The translations under genes were made by a program, and so were the position numbers. Positions 26,927 through 35,942 of a stretch of 64,000 nt of DNA are shown here, piece after piece (position 1 is the first letter of the stretch; the number at the start of each line of letters is the position of its first letter). This stretch comes from Treponema sp. (GTDB lineage Bacteria; Spirochaetota; Spirochaetia; Treponematales; Breznakiellaceae), in NCBI GenBank assembly GCA_009777535.1, contig WRLP01000005.1:92149-156148 (forward strand), given 5' to 3'. The notes below the pieces were generated by a model. That model had not been told where the DNA came from and ran no database searches. It saw only the letters and a list, made by a program, of their open reading frames with translations.

Positions 26927-29179
26927 GTGAAACAGAGGCAGTTAAAAACCAGGGTATTGTTCCCGATAGGAGCCAAGCTGGTTACTATCATTTCGATTTT
27001 ATTTATGGCTTCGCTGGGAGCAGTGATCCTTATGGTTTCGATACTCAGCACCCAGGAAGTCCGGAAAACCGCGGAAGACAATAATTTTACAGTAAACCAC
27101 AGGGCAGCATCACAGGCGGAAGGCTCCCTTAAATCTGTTCAGACAGCGGTATTGCTCTACCTTGAAATGACGGACATGGTTTCCCCGGTGTTTGACCGCA
27201 ATCCCGAAATGGAAAGGTACTTTTTCAGCCGCAACCGAAACATAGCCGCCATCGGAATTACGGGGAATTTGCCAGGCGGCGAAAGCAATACCGGCTTTAT
27301 CCCCAATACGGATTTCTTAAATTCAAACGGCATAAGCGCCGCCGATGCACAGTCGTATCTTTCTTCATATTTTCCGGTAACTGAAGATAAAATGCGGGTC
27401 TTTAACGCATCGCCTGTTTTTCAGCTTTCGCTGGTTAATGTCGCCTTTATCCGTCAGGGCAGGGCGGGGGCCGAGATGGTAAAGGTGCTTTTTACTCCCG
27501 ATGAACTTTCAGAATCATTCGGCACAGGTACAAACACCAGTTTTCTTATCAATAACTCGGGCGATCTTCTGCTCCACCCGGAAAATGATCTGGTTATCGG
27601 GGGCGCCAATTTTTCCGCCCTGCCCATAGTGGCAATTATGCAGCAGCGCGGGGACAATAACAGGCAGGTTTCGTATAACGATGATGGATCGGAATATTTC
27701 GGCGCCTACTATCGTCTTGCCGAAGTTGATGCCGCTGTAATTACCACCATACCCCATGATATTGTATTCGAGGCAGTGCAGGGCATTACAAGGCAGAATA
27801 TGTATCTTGCCGCCACTGTTCTTTTTATCACCATTATTTTTATCTGGTTTTTTTCAAAAACGATCACAAGCCCTGTGCGCGTTCTGGCAGATGCGGCGCT
27901 TAGAATCGAGGGAGGGGAATTCGATTTTAACCTTCAGCCGAGGACACGGGACGAAGTGGGGCTGCTGACCGAAAGTTTCGATAACATGTCCAGAGCCCTG
28001 AATATTTTCGGCCGCTTTACCAATAAGGACATCGCAGTCCGTGCCATGCGGGGCGAGATCAAGCCGGGCGGCCTTCCTAAGAATGCCACGATTTTATTTT
28101 CTGATATCCGCGACTTTGCCGAAAAATCCGAAACTTTTAACAGATTTTTCGGAGACGATGCGCCCGACCGTCTTATTTCATGGCTCAACCATTATTTTAC
28201 CCAGATGATTCGCTGTGTGGAAAAAACCGGCGGGGTGGTAGATAAATTTATGGGCGATGCTTTAATGGCGCACTGGAGTACACCGGTTAATGCCGGAAAT
28301 CCGGCGGACGATGCATATAACTGCATTAAGTCTGCCCTGTTGATGCGGGAAACCCTGATAGAGCTTAACGCCCGGCGGGACAAAAATGATCCGGGGAATC
28401 CTGAAATACGCGTAGGGTGCAGCATTAACACAGGGCTTGTTATTGCCGGACAAATCGGTTCCGAGCGGCGAATGGAGTACACCATTATCGGTGATCCTGT
28501 TAATCTGGCCAACCGGATAGAGGCGCTGAACAAGGCTTTTGGAACCGATATTTTAATTACCGAGGAAACATGGCGGCTAACTGGCGATAAATTTATCACC
28601 GAGGAAATGCTTTCTGTAAAGGTAAAGGGAAAGGAAAAACCGGTAAGGCTGTTTGCTGTGGTAAATTTTATCAATTCAGACGGGCCGCAGACAATGGCGC
28701 AGGTAAGAAAACTTCTTGGTATTGATGCTCCCGATATAAATAAACTTGATGTGGAAGCGGAAGAAAAGAAGTACGCGATTTACGGCGGCAGAAAAAACGA
28801 GGTGGAAAAGACCGGCGGCGAAAAACCGCCGACATGTCCGCAGATAAACATGACTTCGTTCGGTTCTTCCGCCTGGGTGCAGGGATCGGCGGATGAGGCC
28901 ATTCCGGTTTTCTTTTCATGGAACGAGACAGGTTTTAATTCCGACACCCATGTAATAATTGAAGTGGCTTCGGATATGTATTTTGGTAATATAGTGGCGG
29001 AACGGGATGTCGTAAGCGGCATATCGGTGTCCGTTCCCCTGGCGGAGGGTCTGTATTGGTGGCGCGCCTATCCGGCAAACGGCGGCAGCAGAGATCCGGT
29101 AGACCAGGACTTTCCTTCCGGTACTTTGGCGGTAAATTCAAATGACAGAGAAAAGAAAAACAAAGTTCAAAACGATTGA
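26927..29179 (+). CDS. Transmembrane class III adenylate/guanylate cyclase with HAMP and an added C-terminal domain
   Basis: 750 residues, GTG start 3 bp after the E1 gene. One membrane helix at about 16-40, an external sensor domain of about 250 residues, a second helix at about 291-312, then a HAMP linker to about 365. The cyclase domain (385-570) shows the metal-binding FSDIRDF, DKFMGDALMA and the YTIIGDPVNLANRIE strand. After it comes a domain at about 640-735 (MTSFGSSAWVQG...YWWRAYP) that is clearly homologous to residues 196-290 of the next protein. By topology this copy would be cytoplasmic while the neighbour's is periplasmic, which is odd. It overlaps the next gene by 38 bp. ATP versus GTP use is not certain. 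Confidence 0.88.
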   Translation: MKQRQLKTRVLFPIGAKLVTIISILFMASLGAVILMVSILSTQEVRKTAEDNNFTVNHRAASQAEGSLKSVQTAVLLYLEMTDMVSPVFDRNPEMERYFFSRNRNIAAIGITGNLPGGESNTGFIPNTDFLNSNGISAADAQSYLSSYFPVTEDKMRVFNASPVFQLSLVNVAFIRQGRAGAEMVKVLFTPDELSESFGTGTNTSFLINNSGDLLLHPENDLVIGGANFSALPIVAIMQQRGDNNRQVSYNDDGSEYFGAYYRLAEVDAAVITTIPHDIVFEAVQGITRQNMYLAATVLFITIIFIWFFSKTITSPVRVLADAALRIEGGEFDFNLQPRTRDEVGLLTESFDNMSRALNIFGRFTNKDIAVRAMRGEIKPGGLPKNATILFSDIRDFAEKSETFNRFFGDDAPDRLISWLNHYFTQMIRCVEKTGGVVDKFMGDALMAHWSTPVNAGNPADDAYNCIKSALLMRETLIELNARRDKNDPGNPEIRVGCSINTGLVIAGQIGSERRMEYTIIGDPVNLANRIEALNKAFGTDILITEETWRLTGDKFITEEMLSVKVKGKEKPVRLFAVVNFINSDGPQTMAQVRKLLGIDAPDINKLDVEAEEKKYAIYGGRKNEVEKTGGEKPPTCPQINMTSFGSSAWVQGSADEAIPVFFSWNETGFNSDTHVIIEVASDMYFGNIVAERDVVSGISVSVPLAEGLYWWRAYPANGGSRDPVDQDFPSGTLAVNSNDREKKNKVQND

Positions 29180-31040
29180 CCTGATTATCGTTATTCTCTG
29201 TCTTGCCGGCGCGGTTTTTTCCGGGGCGGGGTTTTGGAGGGAATTCAACCAGACTCTTTATAAACTGAATGATGATCCGGTGGGATTAATAATATTCAAA
29301 AAACGCACGGCCCAGCGCAGATTTATTGAACGCGTCGTTTGGGACAGGTTAAAGCGGACTTCGCCTGTTTACAACGGCGACACGATCCGTACCACTGAAC
29401 AGGCCGAGGCAATAATTATTTTTCAGGATGAAACTACCTACCTTAGCATGGATGAAAGTACGATGATTCAGGTTTATTATAATAACCGCAGCGGCGCCAG
29501 GATCGATTTTTCAGGCGGGAATCTGGAAGTGGTTTCTGAAAACAAAAATGTAGTAATTTCCATCGGAGCGTATACCGTGGTTCTCGACGGAAAAGCCAGG
29601 TTGAATAAAAATGATGAAGAGTTCATACTTTCTGTTTTCGACGGTATCGCCAGTTTTGACGGAAACAGAGTTGATGCCGGCAATATTTTGGCAGTCGACT
29701 CAAACGGGGAGATCAGCACAAAGCCGATCATTACAATGACATCGTTTGGATCTTCCGCCTATGTTATGGGTTCGCAATCACATAACGCGGCGGAAGCGGT
29801 GCCTGTTGTTTTTTCCTGGAAGGACATAAACTTTGACGCCGATACCGCCGTGATTGTCGAGATAGCCGCAGACCGCAGATTTAACCGCATTATTCAGACA
29901 AGGGATATAACCGGCGCATCGTCAGTTTCAATTCCGCTGGAAAACGGAAGTTACTGGTGGCGGGCATATCCGGTAAGCGGCGGCAGCCGGGAGCCGGAAA
30001 CTGTTTTGTTTCCCGTTGGTTCACTGGAAGTGCTTCCCGCCGCCGAGGCGGTTCTTATCTCCCCCGCGCCGGCTGAAGAATTCACTCTTTCAGGAGAAGC
30101 TCCCATTCCCCTTTCCTGGACGGCCGTGGAAAACGCTTCGGCCTATCTCCTGGAAATTTCGGCCAGTGAGGATATGCGAAATCCGTTTATTTCCCGCCAG
30201 GTTGAGGAAAATTCCATTAATCAAACAGGGCTGGATTTTGGCCGTTGGTACTGGCGTGTAACGCCGGTATTTCCGTATCAGATAACGGGCTCTGTGCAGC
30301 CCTCGGTAACAGGGCAGTTTTCCGTAACCCGAGGCAATCCGGTTATCGCCGCACCGGCTCTTGCTTTCCCATTGCAGAACGGAAAAATGCACATTGATTC
30401 CGGCGTTAATCTTCTGTCGTGGGCATACGATTCAAAAATAGATTCATGGCTTGTTGAAGTGGCGGATAACCCCGGTATGCTTAATCCGATAGTAAGGCAG
30501 GATACGGCTGTCAATTTTTTTGCCATTTCGCCTGACATGCTAAAGGAAGGTGAAACCCTGTACTGGCGGGTAACCTCCAGGGGAGGTACAACAGAGGCAA
30601 TTTCGCCGGTGCGGAATTTTGAGGTCAGTCCGGGAACTACGCCTGCTGCAAGACCCGTGCTTACAGCGCTCCCGTATTTGCCGCCCATTGTTTTTGGGGC
30701 CGATACTGCCGAACCTGCTGCCGGCAATGAGCAGACTCTTTCGCGCATTGTCCTGACGTTAAGTGATAACGATGAATACAATCTTAGGGTCGAAGGCCAT
30801 GCCAACCCGACGACCAATCCGCGCGATACAGCCGGACGCCGGCGTGAACAGATTCAGGAACTTTTGCCCCTGAGCGAAAGCCGGGCAAGAGTCATTGCCG
30901 AGCAGTTGGTGGAGCTGGGCGTTGCCCGGAACCGTATCGAAGTTCACGGCCTTGGCGGCGAATACCCCGTTGCAGCATGGGAAGACGTGGGCAACTGGTG
31001 GAAAAACCGCAGGGCAGAGTTTGTTTTGGTAAAGCGCTAG
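29142..31040 (+). CDS. FecR-domain protein with OmpA-like C-terminus
   Basis: 632 residues. An N-terminal membrane helix (about 13-30) anchors a FecR domain (about 55-190; GDTIRTTEQAEAIIIFQDETTYLSMDEST), followed by several Fn3-like beta domains with the recurring YWWRAYP/WYWRVTP motif. The OmpA peptidoglycan-binding domain comes last, from about 540 (LRVEGHANPT, LSESRARVIAEQLVELGV, NRRAEFVL). It is probably an envelope protein tethering the inner membrane to peptidoglycan. The gene overlaps the cyclase gene by 38 bp and shares a domain with it, so the two proteins are likely to act together, perhaps linking cell-wall status to cyclic nucleotide signalling (inference). Confidence 0.85.
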   Translation: MTEKRKTKFKTIDLIIVILCLAGAVFSGAGFWREFNQTLYKLNDDPVGLIIFKKRTAQRRFIERVVWDRLKRTSPVYNGDTIRTTEQAEAIIIFQDETTYLSMDESTMIQVYYNNRSGARIDFSGGNLEVVSENKNVVISIGAYTVVLDGKARLNKNDEEFILSVFDGIASFDGNRVDAGNILAVDSNGEISTKPIITMTSFGSSAYVMGSQSHNAAEAVPVVFSWKDINFDADTAVIVEIAADRRFNRIIQTRDITGASSVSIPLENGSYWWRAYPVSGGSREPETVLFPVGSLEVLPAAEAVLISPAPAEEFTLSGEAPIPLSWTAVENASAYLLEISASEDMRNPFISRQVEENSINQTGLDFGRWYWRVTPVFPYQITGSVQPSVTGQFSVTRGNPVIAAPALAFPLQNGKMHIDSGVNLLSWAYDSKIDSWLVEVADNPGMLNPIVRQDTAVNFFAISPDMLKEGETLYWRVTSRGGTTEAISPVRNFEVSPGTTPAARPVLTALPYLPPIVFGADTAEPAAGNEQTLSRIVLTLSDNDEYNLRVEGHANPTTNPRDTAGRRREQIQELLPLSESRARVIAEQLVELGVARNRIEVHGLGGEYPVAAWEDVGNWWKNRRAEFVLVKR

Positions 31041-31059
31041 GGACCGGACGGCAGCTGCT

Positions 31060-31088
31060 TGACAAGCTGCCGCTGTTTGTGATAAAAA
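31060..31088 (+). promoter_or_regulatory. Promoter for tRNA-Gly, embedded in a hairpin
   Basis: TTGACA (31060-31065), a 17-bp spacer and TAAAAA (31083-31088) precede the tRNA by 35 nt. The -35 box forms the loop of a hairpin whose arms are CGGCAGCT (31050-31057) and AGCTGCCG (31066-31073), located just after the FecR-OmpA stop codon. The hairpin lacks a T-tract, so it may be a processing or mRNA-end structure. Confidence 0.5.
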
Positions 31089-31123
31089 AGATGCATGGGC
31101 CTGGCTGCAGGCCCTTCCGTTTC

Positions 31124-31195
31124 GCGGGAATAGCTCAGTGGTAGAGCGCGACCTTGCCAAGGTCGATGTCGCGGGTCCGACTCCCGTTTCCCGCT
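31124..31195 (+). tRNA. tRNA-Gly (anticodon GCC)
   Basis: 72 nt without encoded CCA. The acceptor GCGGGAA pairs with TTCCCGC, with discriminator T. D-arm TAGCTCAGTGGTAGAGC. The anticodon arm CCTTGCCAAGG carries GCC at 31156-31158. The T-arm closes five pairs, but its loop reads TCCGACT, so position 55, almost always T (pseudouridine), is C. All other features look normal, so I call it functional with one unusual base. Confidence 0.93.
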
Positions 31196-31197
31196 CT

Positions 31198-31241
31198 AAG
31201 GCTTATATAGCAAGAAACTTTGCTGTATGGGCCTTTTTTTT
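31198..31241 (+). terminator. Rho-independent terminator after tRNA-Gly
   Basis: A long stem joins AAGGC..ATATAGCAA with TTGCTGTAT..GCCTT (two G.T pairs in the middle) around the loop GAAAC, and is followed by a run of T. It begins 3 nt after the tRNA discriminator. Confidence 0.8.
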
Positions 31242-31275
31242 ATGGTGCCAGGCACTTTTTTTATCATTATTGTTT

Positions 31276-32391
31276 TTAATCTGACTGAAATTTTAGGCAA
31301 TTGCTGATACTGATCGGTTTATTCATGGCCTCCCCGGCAGGAGCCCCCAACTCTCTGGCGGCATTTTCCTGCGCCGCTATGACCTTATCGCACCATAAAT
31401 CAAATTCCGGATCTTCGGTCTGACACTCCTTGTGGGCAAGCACATAGTCGATGGTTTTTCGTATTCCCTGATCGAGGCGGATGCGGGGATAAAAACCGGG
31501 TACAAGCCGCTTTAGCTTGGTGTTATCAAATACTACGGTGTTCGCCTTGTCGCCGATTATGCTGCCTGTAAAATCATACGGAGAGCATTTTGCCAGAAAA
31601 AAACTGGAAATATAAAAAGGCTTAAGCTGCACATTAAGGGCATCGGCGATAATTTGATAAATTTGATTCCATGTTACGCTTTCATCGGACGTAATCTGCA
31701 CCGCTTCTCCTATGGCGTGGATATTTCCCATAAGACCGGTAAAGCCCAGGGCAAAATCACTGTTATGTGTCATTGTCCAGAGGCTTGTGCCGTCGCCCTG
31801 AATTATAACGGGCTTGCCGCCGATCATGCGCTTTATAACCTGCCAGCTTCCGTTTTTCCCATGAATGCCCAGCGGAACACTGCGCTCATCGTATGTATGG
31901 CTGGGGCGGATTATTGTTACGGGGAAGCCGTTTTCGCGGTGCTTCGCGACAAGAAAATCTTCGCAGGCTATTTTATCCCTCGAATACTGCCAGTAGGGAT
32001 TTGCCAGCGGGGTGCTCTCTGTTATTAGATACGAAGAAAGGGGCTTTTGGTATGCGGATGCCGAACTGATAAAGATGTACTGTCTGCATAAATCCCTGAA
32101 AATCGAATAGTCTTTTTGGACATGCTCAGGCGTATAAGCTATAAAATCTGCGACAACATCAAAAAACGGTTTCCCGCCCGCCGCCTCTCTGATTTTTTTT
32201 AGAATTGTTTCGGGAGCATCTTCCCTGATGTTACAGGCAACTTCAACCAGTTTCCCGCCCTTTCCCTTTGTGTCAATGGCATTATTCAGGTTTCCGCGGT
32301 TTAACAGAAATAATTCCCACCCCTGTTCAAGAATTTGCCTGGATATCGCCGTGCTTATCGTACCTGTTCCGCCAATAAATAGCGCCTTCAT
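31276..32391 (-). CDS. NAD-dependent epimerase/dehydratase (extended SDR)
   Basis: 371 residues. N-terminal Rossmann motif FIGGTGTIS, then VVADFIAY, ISSASAY and the catalytic Y-x3-K in QYSRDK, followed by IIRPSHTY. This is the layout of the extended short-chain dehydrogenases that epimerise, reduce or dehydrate (nucleotide-)sugars. It follows the glycyl radical enzyme gene on the same strand (14-bp gap) and has its own Shine-Dalgarno sequence, so it probably handles a sugar-derived intermediate in the same pathway. The exact substrate cannot be inferred. The last 30 residues are not part of the conserved domain. Confidence 0.82.
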   Translation of the reverse strand: MKALFIGGTGTISTAISRQILEQGWELFLLNRGNLNNAIDTKGKGGKLVEVACNIREDAPETILKKIREAAGGKPFFDVVADFIAYTPEHVQKDYSIFRDLCRQYIFISSASAYQKPLSSYLITESTPLANPYWQYSRDKIACEDFLVAKHRENGFPVTIIRPSHTYDERSVPLGIHGKNGSWQVIKRMIGGKPVIIQGDGTSLWTMTHNSDFALGFTGLMGNIHAIGEAVQITSDESVTWNQIYQIIADALNVQLKPFYISSFFLAKCSPYDFTGSIIGDKANTVVFDNTKLKRLVPGFYPRIRLDQGIRKTIDYVLAHKECQTEDPEFDLWCDKVIAAQENAARELGAPAGEAMNKPISISNCLKFQSD

Positions 32392-32405
32392 AAAAAACCT
32401 CCTTT

Positions 32406-34808
32406 TTATAAAACCTGTTCGGTTCGTTCAATTATATCATCTTGGGTTTGACGGGAAAGGGCGTTAAAAAACGCGCTGTAGCCGGCAACCCTTACAATAA
32501 GATCCTGATGTTTTTCCGGGTGCGCCTGGGCATCCAGCAGGGTTTCGCGTGACACCACATTAAACTGAACGTGGAAACCTGCAAGCCTTATAAAGAAGGC
32601 ATGGAGCAGGAATACCAGTTTTTCGCGGTTTTCTTCGGATTCCAGGATTGCCGGCGTTACCTTCTGATTCAAAAGAACGCCGCCTGTTATCTCCTTTGTC
32701 GGCAGCTTGGCCACGGACTTAAAGACCGCCGTGGGGCCGAGTTTATCCATCGCATGAGACGGGGAACAACCCTCGGCAAGCGGCTCGCCGGCCCTGCGTC
32801 CGTCGGGTGTTGCCGTAGTGCCCGCTCCCTGCGGGACGTTAGCCGAAATGGAAGAAGTTCCCGCGTAGTACAGTCCGCCGATGGGCCCGCGGCCAAAGCG
32901 GGTGTTGCGGTGCTTCTTCATTTCATCAATGTAAATGTCGTAGGCCTGGCGGACAAGAGAATCGACATAGTCGTCATCGTTACCGTATTTGGGGGCGGCA
33001 ATCAGAAGTTCCCTGATACGCTCGTTTTCGGCGCCTTCAAAGTTTTTCTCCAGCGCCTGCCAGAGTTCTGTTGTTGTAATCGACTTGTCCTCGAAGACGC
33101 ATTTTTTTATCGCCGACAGCGAATCGGCGAGGTTTGCAATACCCACCTGCAAGTCGCTGATAAAATCGTAGACAGCGCCGCCTTCCTTCAGGTTAAGGCC
33201 GCGCTCAATGCAGTCATCGCAGAGGGCGGAGCAGAGAATGTCGGCGGTATCTTTTTCGAGAACTGTGTCGCAGACAGAATCGATTATCACGCACTGGCGG
33301 GTAAACTCCCGTATGATTTTGTCCCAGGCTTCCATCACCTCATCAAAGGACTTCATTCCGGTAAAGGGGCCGGCCCCTTCGCAAACCTTTATGCCGGAAG
33401 CGATATCCACGCCGTCGTTAAGTGCAATCAACAGGGATTTGGGGAAGTTCAGAAAACTCATGCCGGTGCAGCGGTATCCCCACTTGCCGGGAACAGCCAC
33501 TTCAACGCAGCCGATGGCGCTGTAATTGTAAGCGTCCTCTTTTTTTACGCCCTTTTCCATAAACGAGGGAATGATGATTTCGTCGTTGTTAAAGGCCGGC
33601 ATTCCGAATCCCAGCCGAACCACTTCGATGCATTCTTTTATAAATTTTTCGTTAAGCGTTTTGTGGTACCGTACCGTCAGGTTCGGCTGGGGAAGCTTGG
33701 TCTGAGCGACACTGCGCAGAATAATGAATGACAGCGGGTTTACGGCGTCTTTGCCGTCCGTTGTCTGCCCGCCGATGGTAACATTCTGGTACAGGGGGCT
33801 TCCGGCGGAAAAACGTGTATGTGTCCAGCTTCTTATTTTGTTAATCGTAAAAGTTTTAAGCCAAAGATTGGTCAGCAGCTCGCAGGCGCTTTCTTCGGTT
33901 ATCTTTCCCGCCCTGATGTCGCGGTCGTAATAGGGAAATAGAAATTGATCCATGCGGCCATAGGAAAGCGAGTGGCCGTTGCTTTCTATCTGCAGGGCGA
34001 GGTGGACAAGCCACAGGGACTGAACCGCTTCGTGAAAACTTTCTGCGCCCGCGGCGGGGACTTTGTTCAAAATCCGGCTCATCTCCATAAGTTCTTCCCG
34101 CCGTTTTTTATCCGTTTCGTTATCTGCCATTTTAGCGGCCAGGCCGGCATACCGTTTGGCAAAAGCAATTGTTGCATCAACAACAATTGATACAGCGCGG
34201 TAAAAATGGAATTTTGCCAAATTATGGTAATCGGTAAGATCCAGCTGTTCGCATTTTGCCTGTGCCCTGCGCTTGTATTCCGTAAGCCCTTCGCGGAGCA
34301 TACGATCATAGTCAACCGCCACATGGGCGTCGCCGGAAGTGATGTTTCCTTCGGCTTTAATTATGCCCAAATCGTAAAAAACTTTTGCCGTCGCGGGCAT
34401 GGCGGCAAGCCCCCGTGCTTTTACGGTATTGTGATTCCAGAACGGGGCTATTTCCCGCAGGGCCTGTTTGTTTTCTTCGGTGATATAAAAGCGGTCGCCG
34501 TCCCTCTTGTCGAATTCGTCAAGTTCGGCGACTACCCAGTCCATGGCATATTCGGGGAAGATGGGCGCCGAACGGTTATCAGAAGCCTGGTTGCCGGCGA
34601 TCAGGGTTTCTTCTTCGATAAAGATGCTCATTTTTTCCAGCACATTTTTATACATCAGCGCCCGCCGTATTGCCAGCGGCTGATCCATATTATCACGGTA
34701 TACTTCGGTAGTGATTCTTGCCCGCTCAACACAGACGCGGGGTTTGGCGTCTAAAAGTTTTTTTCGAAACTGGTTCATTCGTCCGGAAAGGTTTCCAAAG
34801 TTATTCAT
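32406..34808 (-). CDS. Glycyl radical enzyme of the PflD/YbiW-like dehydratase group
   Basis: 800 residues with the two parts of the family active site. The thiyl Cys is in AIGCVEVAVPG (mid-protein, near 430), and the glycyl radical loop is RVAGYSAFF with Gly 776. The single Cys followed by Val-Glu (GCVE) separates it from pyruvate formate-lyase, which has a Cys-Cys pair, and places it among C-O or C-N eliminating lyases. It needs an activating radical SAM enzyme, which is encoded divergently at 35943. ROK kinase and epimerase genes flank it on the same strand, and a sugar ABC importer lies nearby. E. coli YbiW and PflD have been reported to open 1,5-anhydrohexitol 6-phosphates, so an anhydrosugar or polyol phosphate is an attractive but unproven substrate. 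Confidence 0.87.
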   Translation of the reverse strand: MNNFGNLSGRMNQFRKKLLDAKPRVCVERARITTEVYRDNMDQPLAIRRALMYKNVLEKMSIFIEEETLIAGNQASDNRSAPIFPEYAMDWVVAELDEFDKRDGDRFYITEENKQALREIAPFWNHNTVKARGLAAMPATAKVFYDLGIIKAEGNITSGDAHVAVDYDRMLREGLTEYKRRAQAKCEQLDLTDYHNLAKFHFYRAVSIVVDATIAFAKRYAGLAAKMADNETDKKRREELMEMSRILNKVPAAGAESFHEAVQSLWLVHLALQIESNGHSLSYGRMDQFLFPYYDRDIRAGKITEESACELLTNLWLKTFTINKIRSWTHTRFSAGSPLYQNVTIGGQTTDGKDAVNPLSFIILRSVAQTKLPQPNLTVRYHKTLNEKFIKECIEVVRLGFGMPAFNNDEIIIPSFMEKGVKKEDAYNYSAIGCVEVAVPGKWGYRCTGMSFLNFPKSLLIALNDGVDIASGIKVCEGAGPFTGMKSFDEVMEAWDKIIREFTRQCVIIDSVCDTVLEKDTADILCSALCDDCIERGLNLKEGGAVYDFISDLQVGIANLADSLSAIKKCVFEDKSITTTELWQALEKNFEGAENERIRELLIAAPKYGNDDDYVDSLVRQAYDIYIDEMKKHRNTRFGRGPIGGLYYAGTSSISANVPQGAGTTATPDGRRAGEPLAEGCSPSHAMDKLGPTAVFKSVAKLPTKEITGGVLLNQKVTPAILESEENREKLVFLLHAFFIRLAGFHVQFNVVSRETLLDAQAHPEKHQDLIVRVAGYSAFFNALSRQTQDDIIERTEQVL

Positions 34809-34817
34809 AACTGCCTC

Positions 34818-35810
34818 TTAAAATAATAATTCGTTTGCGCCAACAGTGCCAAAATCGTCCCCCGTCATGTTTGCCGAGAGCGCTGCTTCCCTAAAGTAGA
34901 CGGGCAATGAATTTTTGTTATATCTGTCGAATACTTCTTTTATGGCGTCTAACAGACCGCCTGCCTTTTGCTTTCCGTCTTTCAGGCCCCTGAATAATTT
35001 GAGCAGGCCGCCGCCGAAAACAAAACAATTTATGTTAAGGGTAAGGTAAAGATTATATGTCCATATACCCAGGATTTTGGTCATTTGCGCTATGGCGCGG
35101 CGGGCAAGAATGTCTCCCTCGTTATATGCCTGTTCAATGTGGTGGCAGCTCAATACATCGTTTCCCGCAAAATCGGTGATGCGGGATTTTTCCCCGGCGT
35201 CGATCCAGTTTTTAATATGTTTTATTATCATTGAACCGGAACACCAGGACATAAAGCAGCCCCGGTTTCCGCAGCCGCACTCAATGCCGTCATCGGGCGT
35301 AAGGATCATGTGCCCGCTTTCGCCCGCCCAGCCATAGCGGCCGCGGAAGATACCGCCGTTTATTATTATCCCCGATGAAATTCCAGTTCCCACAGGGCAG
35401 TAGAGCATATTGTTAAAACCGCGGCCTGCTCCGTACCGGTGTTCCGCAATAGCGGCGGCATGAGCGTCGTTATCGAGAATTACCCGGATGCCGTCCAGTT
35501 TTTCCATAAGATAAACCCTGGCCGGAAAGTCGTGGATATTTACAAGGTTACTGGTCTTTACTATGCGGCCTTCCTCGAACAGTATAAAAGAAGGCATTCC
35601 AATCCCAACGCCCCTAAGATTTTCTTTTTTAATGTCATGCTCCGACATTATCCTGTGAATATTGGTAACAATTTCGTCAAAAAACTGCTCTGGTGAGCAA
35701 GCGGCGTTTGACGGGTGGCTAAAACGCGAAATAATTTGCTTGCGGCTGTCAAAAAGACCGTATGCAACCTTGGTTCCGCCGGCATCAATGCCTACTGTAT
35801 ACTGTTCCAT
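34818..35810 (-). CDS. ROK family sugar kinase
   Basis: 330 residues. Phosphate-binding GIDAGGTKVAYGLFD at the N-terminus, DNDAHAAAIAEHRYG with the catalytic Asp, GTGISSGIIINGGIFRG, and the zinc motif ECGCGNRGCFMSW (the usual C-x-C-G-x2-G-C-x-E has Met-Ser in place of the final Glu). There is no N-terminal helix-turn-helix, so it is a kinase rather than a ROK repressor. It would phosphorylate an incoming hexose-like compound with ATP. Nine bp separate it from the glycyl radical enzyme gene downstream, which implies co-expression. A Shine-Dalgarno sequence precedes the ATG. Confidence 0.88.
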   Translation of the reverse strand: MEQYTVGIDAGGTKVAYGLFDSRKQIISRFSHPSNAACSPEQFFDEIVTNIHRIMSEHDIKKENLRGVGIGMPSFILFEEGRIVKTSNLVNIHDFPARVYLMEKLDGIRVILDNDAHAAAIAEHRYGAGRGFNNMLYCPVGTGISSGIIINGGIFRGRYGWAGESGHMILTPDDGIECGCGNRGCFMSWCSGSMIIKHIKNWIDAGEKSRITDFAGNDVLSCHHIEQAYNEGDILARRAIAQMTKILGIWTYNLYLTLNINCFVFGGGLLKLFRGLKDGKQKAGGLLDAIKEVFDRYNKNSLPVYFREAALSANMTGDDFGTVGANELLF

Positions 35811-35907
35811 AATTCCTTCCTTTCAGTACATTGTATATCATTATTTTTCTTTTGTCATGCTGTTTTTTATTAAAATAAAAAATTATCTTGTTAAGATAAA
35901 AAAATAC

Positions 35908-35936
35908 TTGACTTTATTAAAAAATGGCTGCATAAT
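35908..35936 (+). promoter_or_regulatory. Promoter abutting the activase start codon
   Basis: TTGACT (35908-35913), a 17-bp spacer and CATAAT (35931-35936) end 6 nt before the GTG at 35943. The upstream stretch is very A/T-rich. No Shine-Dalgarno sequence exists, so the message is predicted to be leaderless. Confidence 0.65.
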
Positions 35937-35942
35937 CGAGGT

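Noticed and set aside
31243..31262. GTGCCAGGCAC followed by T7 as a second terminator
   Set aside because: The arms leave a one-base loop, too tight for a hairpin; the preceding stem-loop already explains termination.
32571..33731. 386-codon open frame antisense to the glycyl radical enzyme gene
   Set aside because: No recognisable domain; the sense strand carries both active-site motifs of a well-known family, so the antisense frame is a by-product of codon bias.
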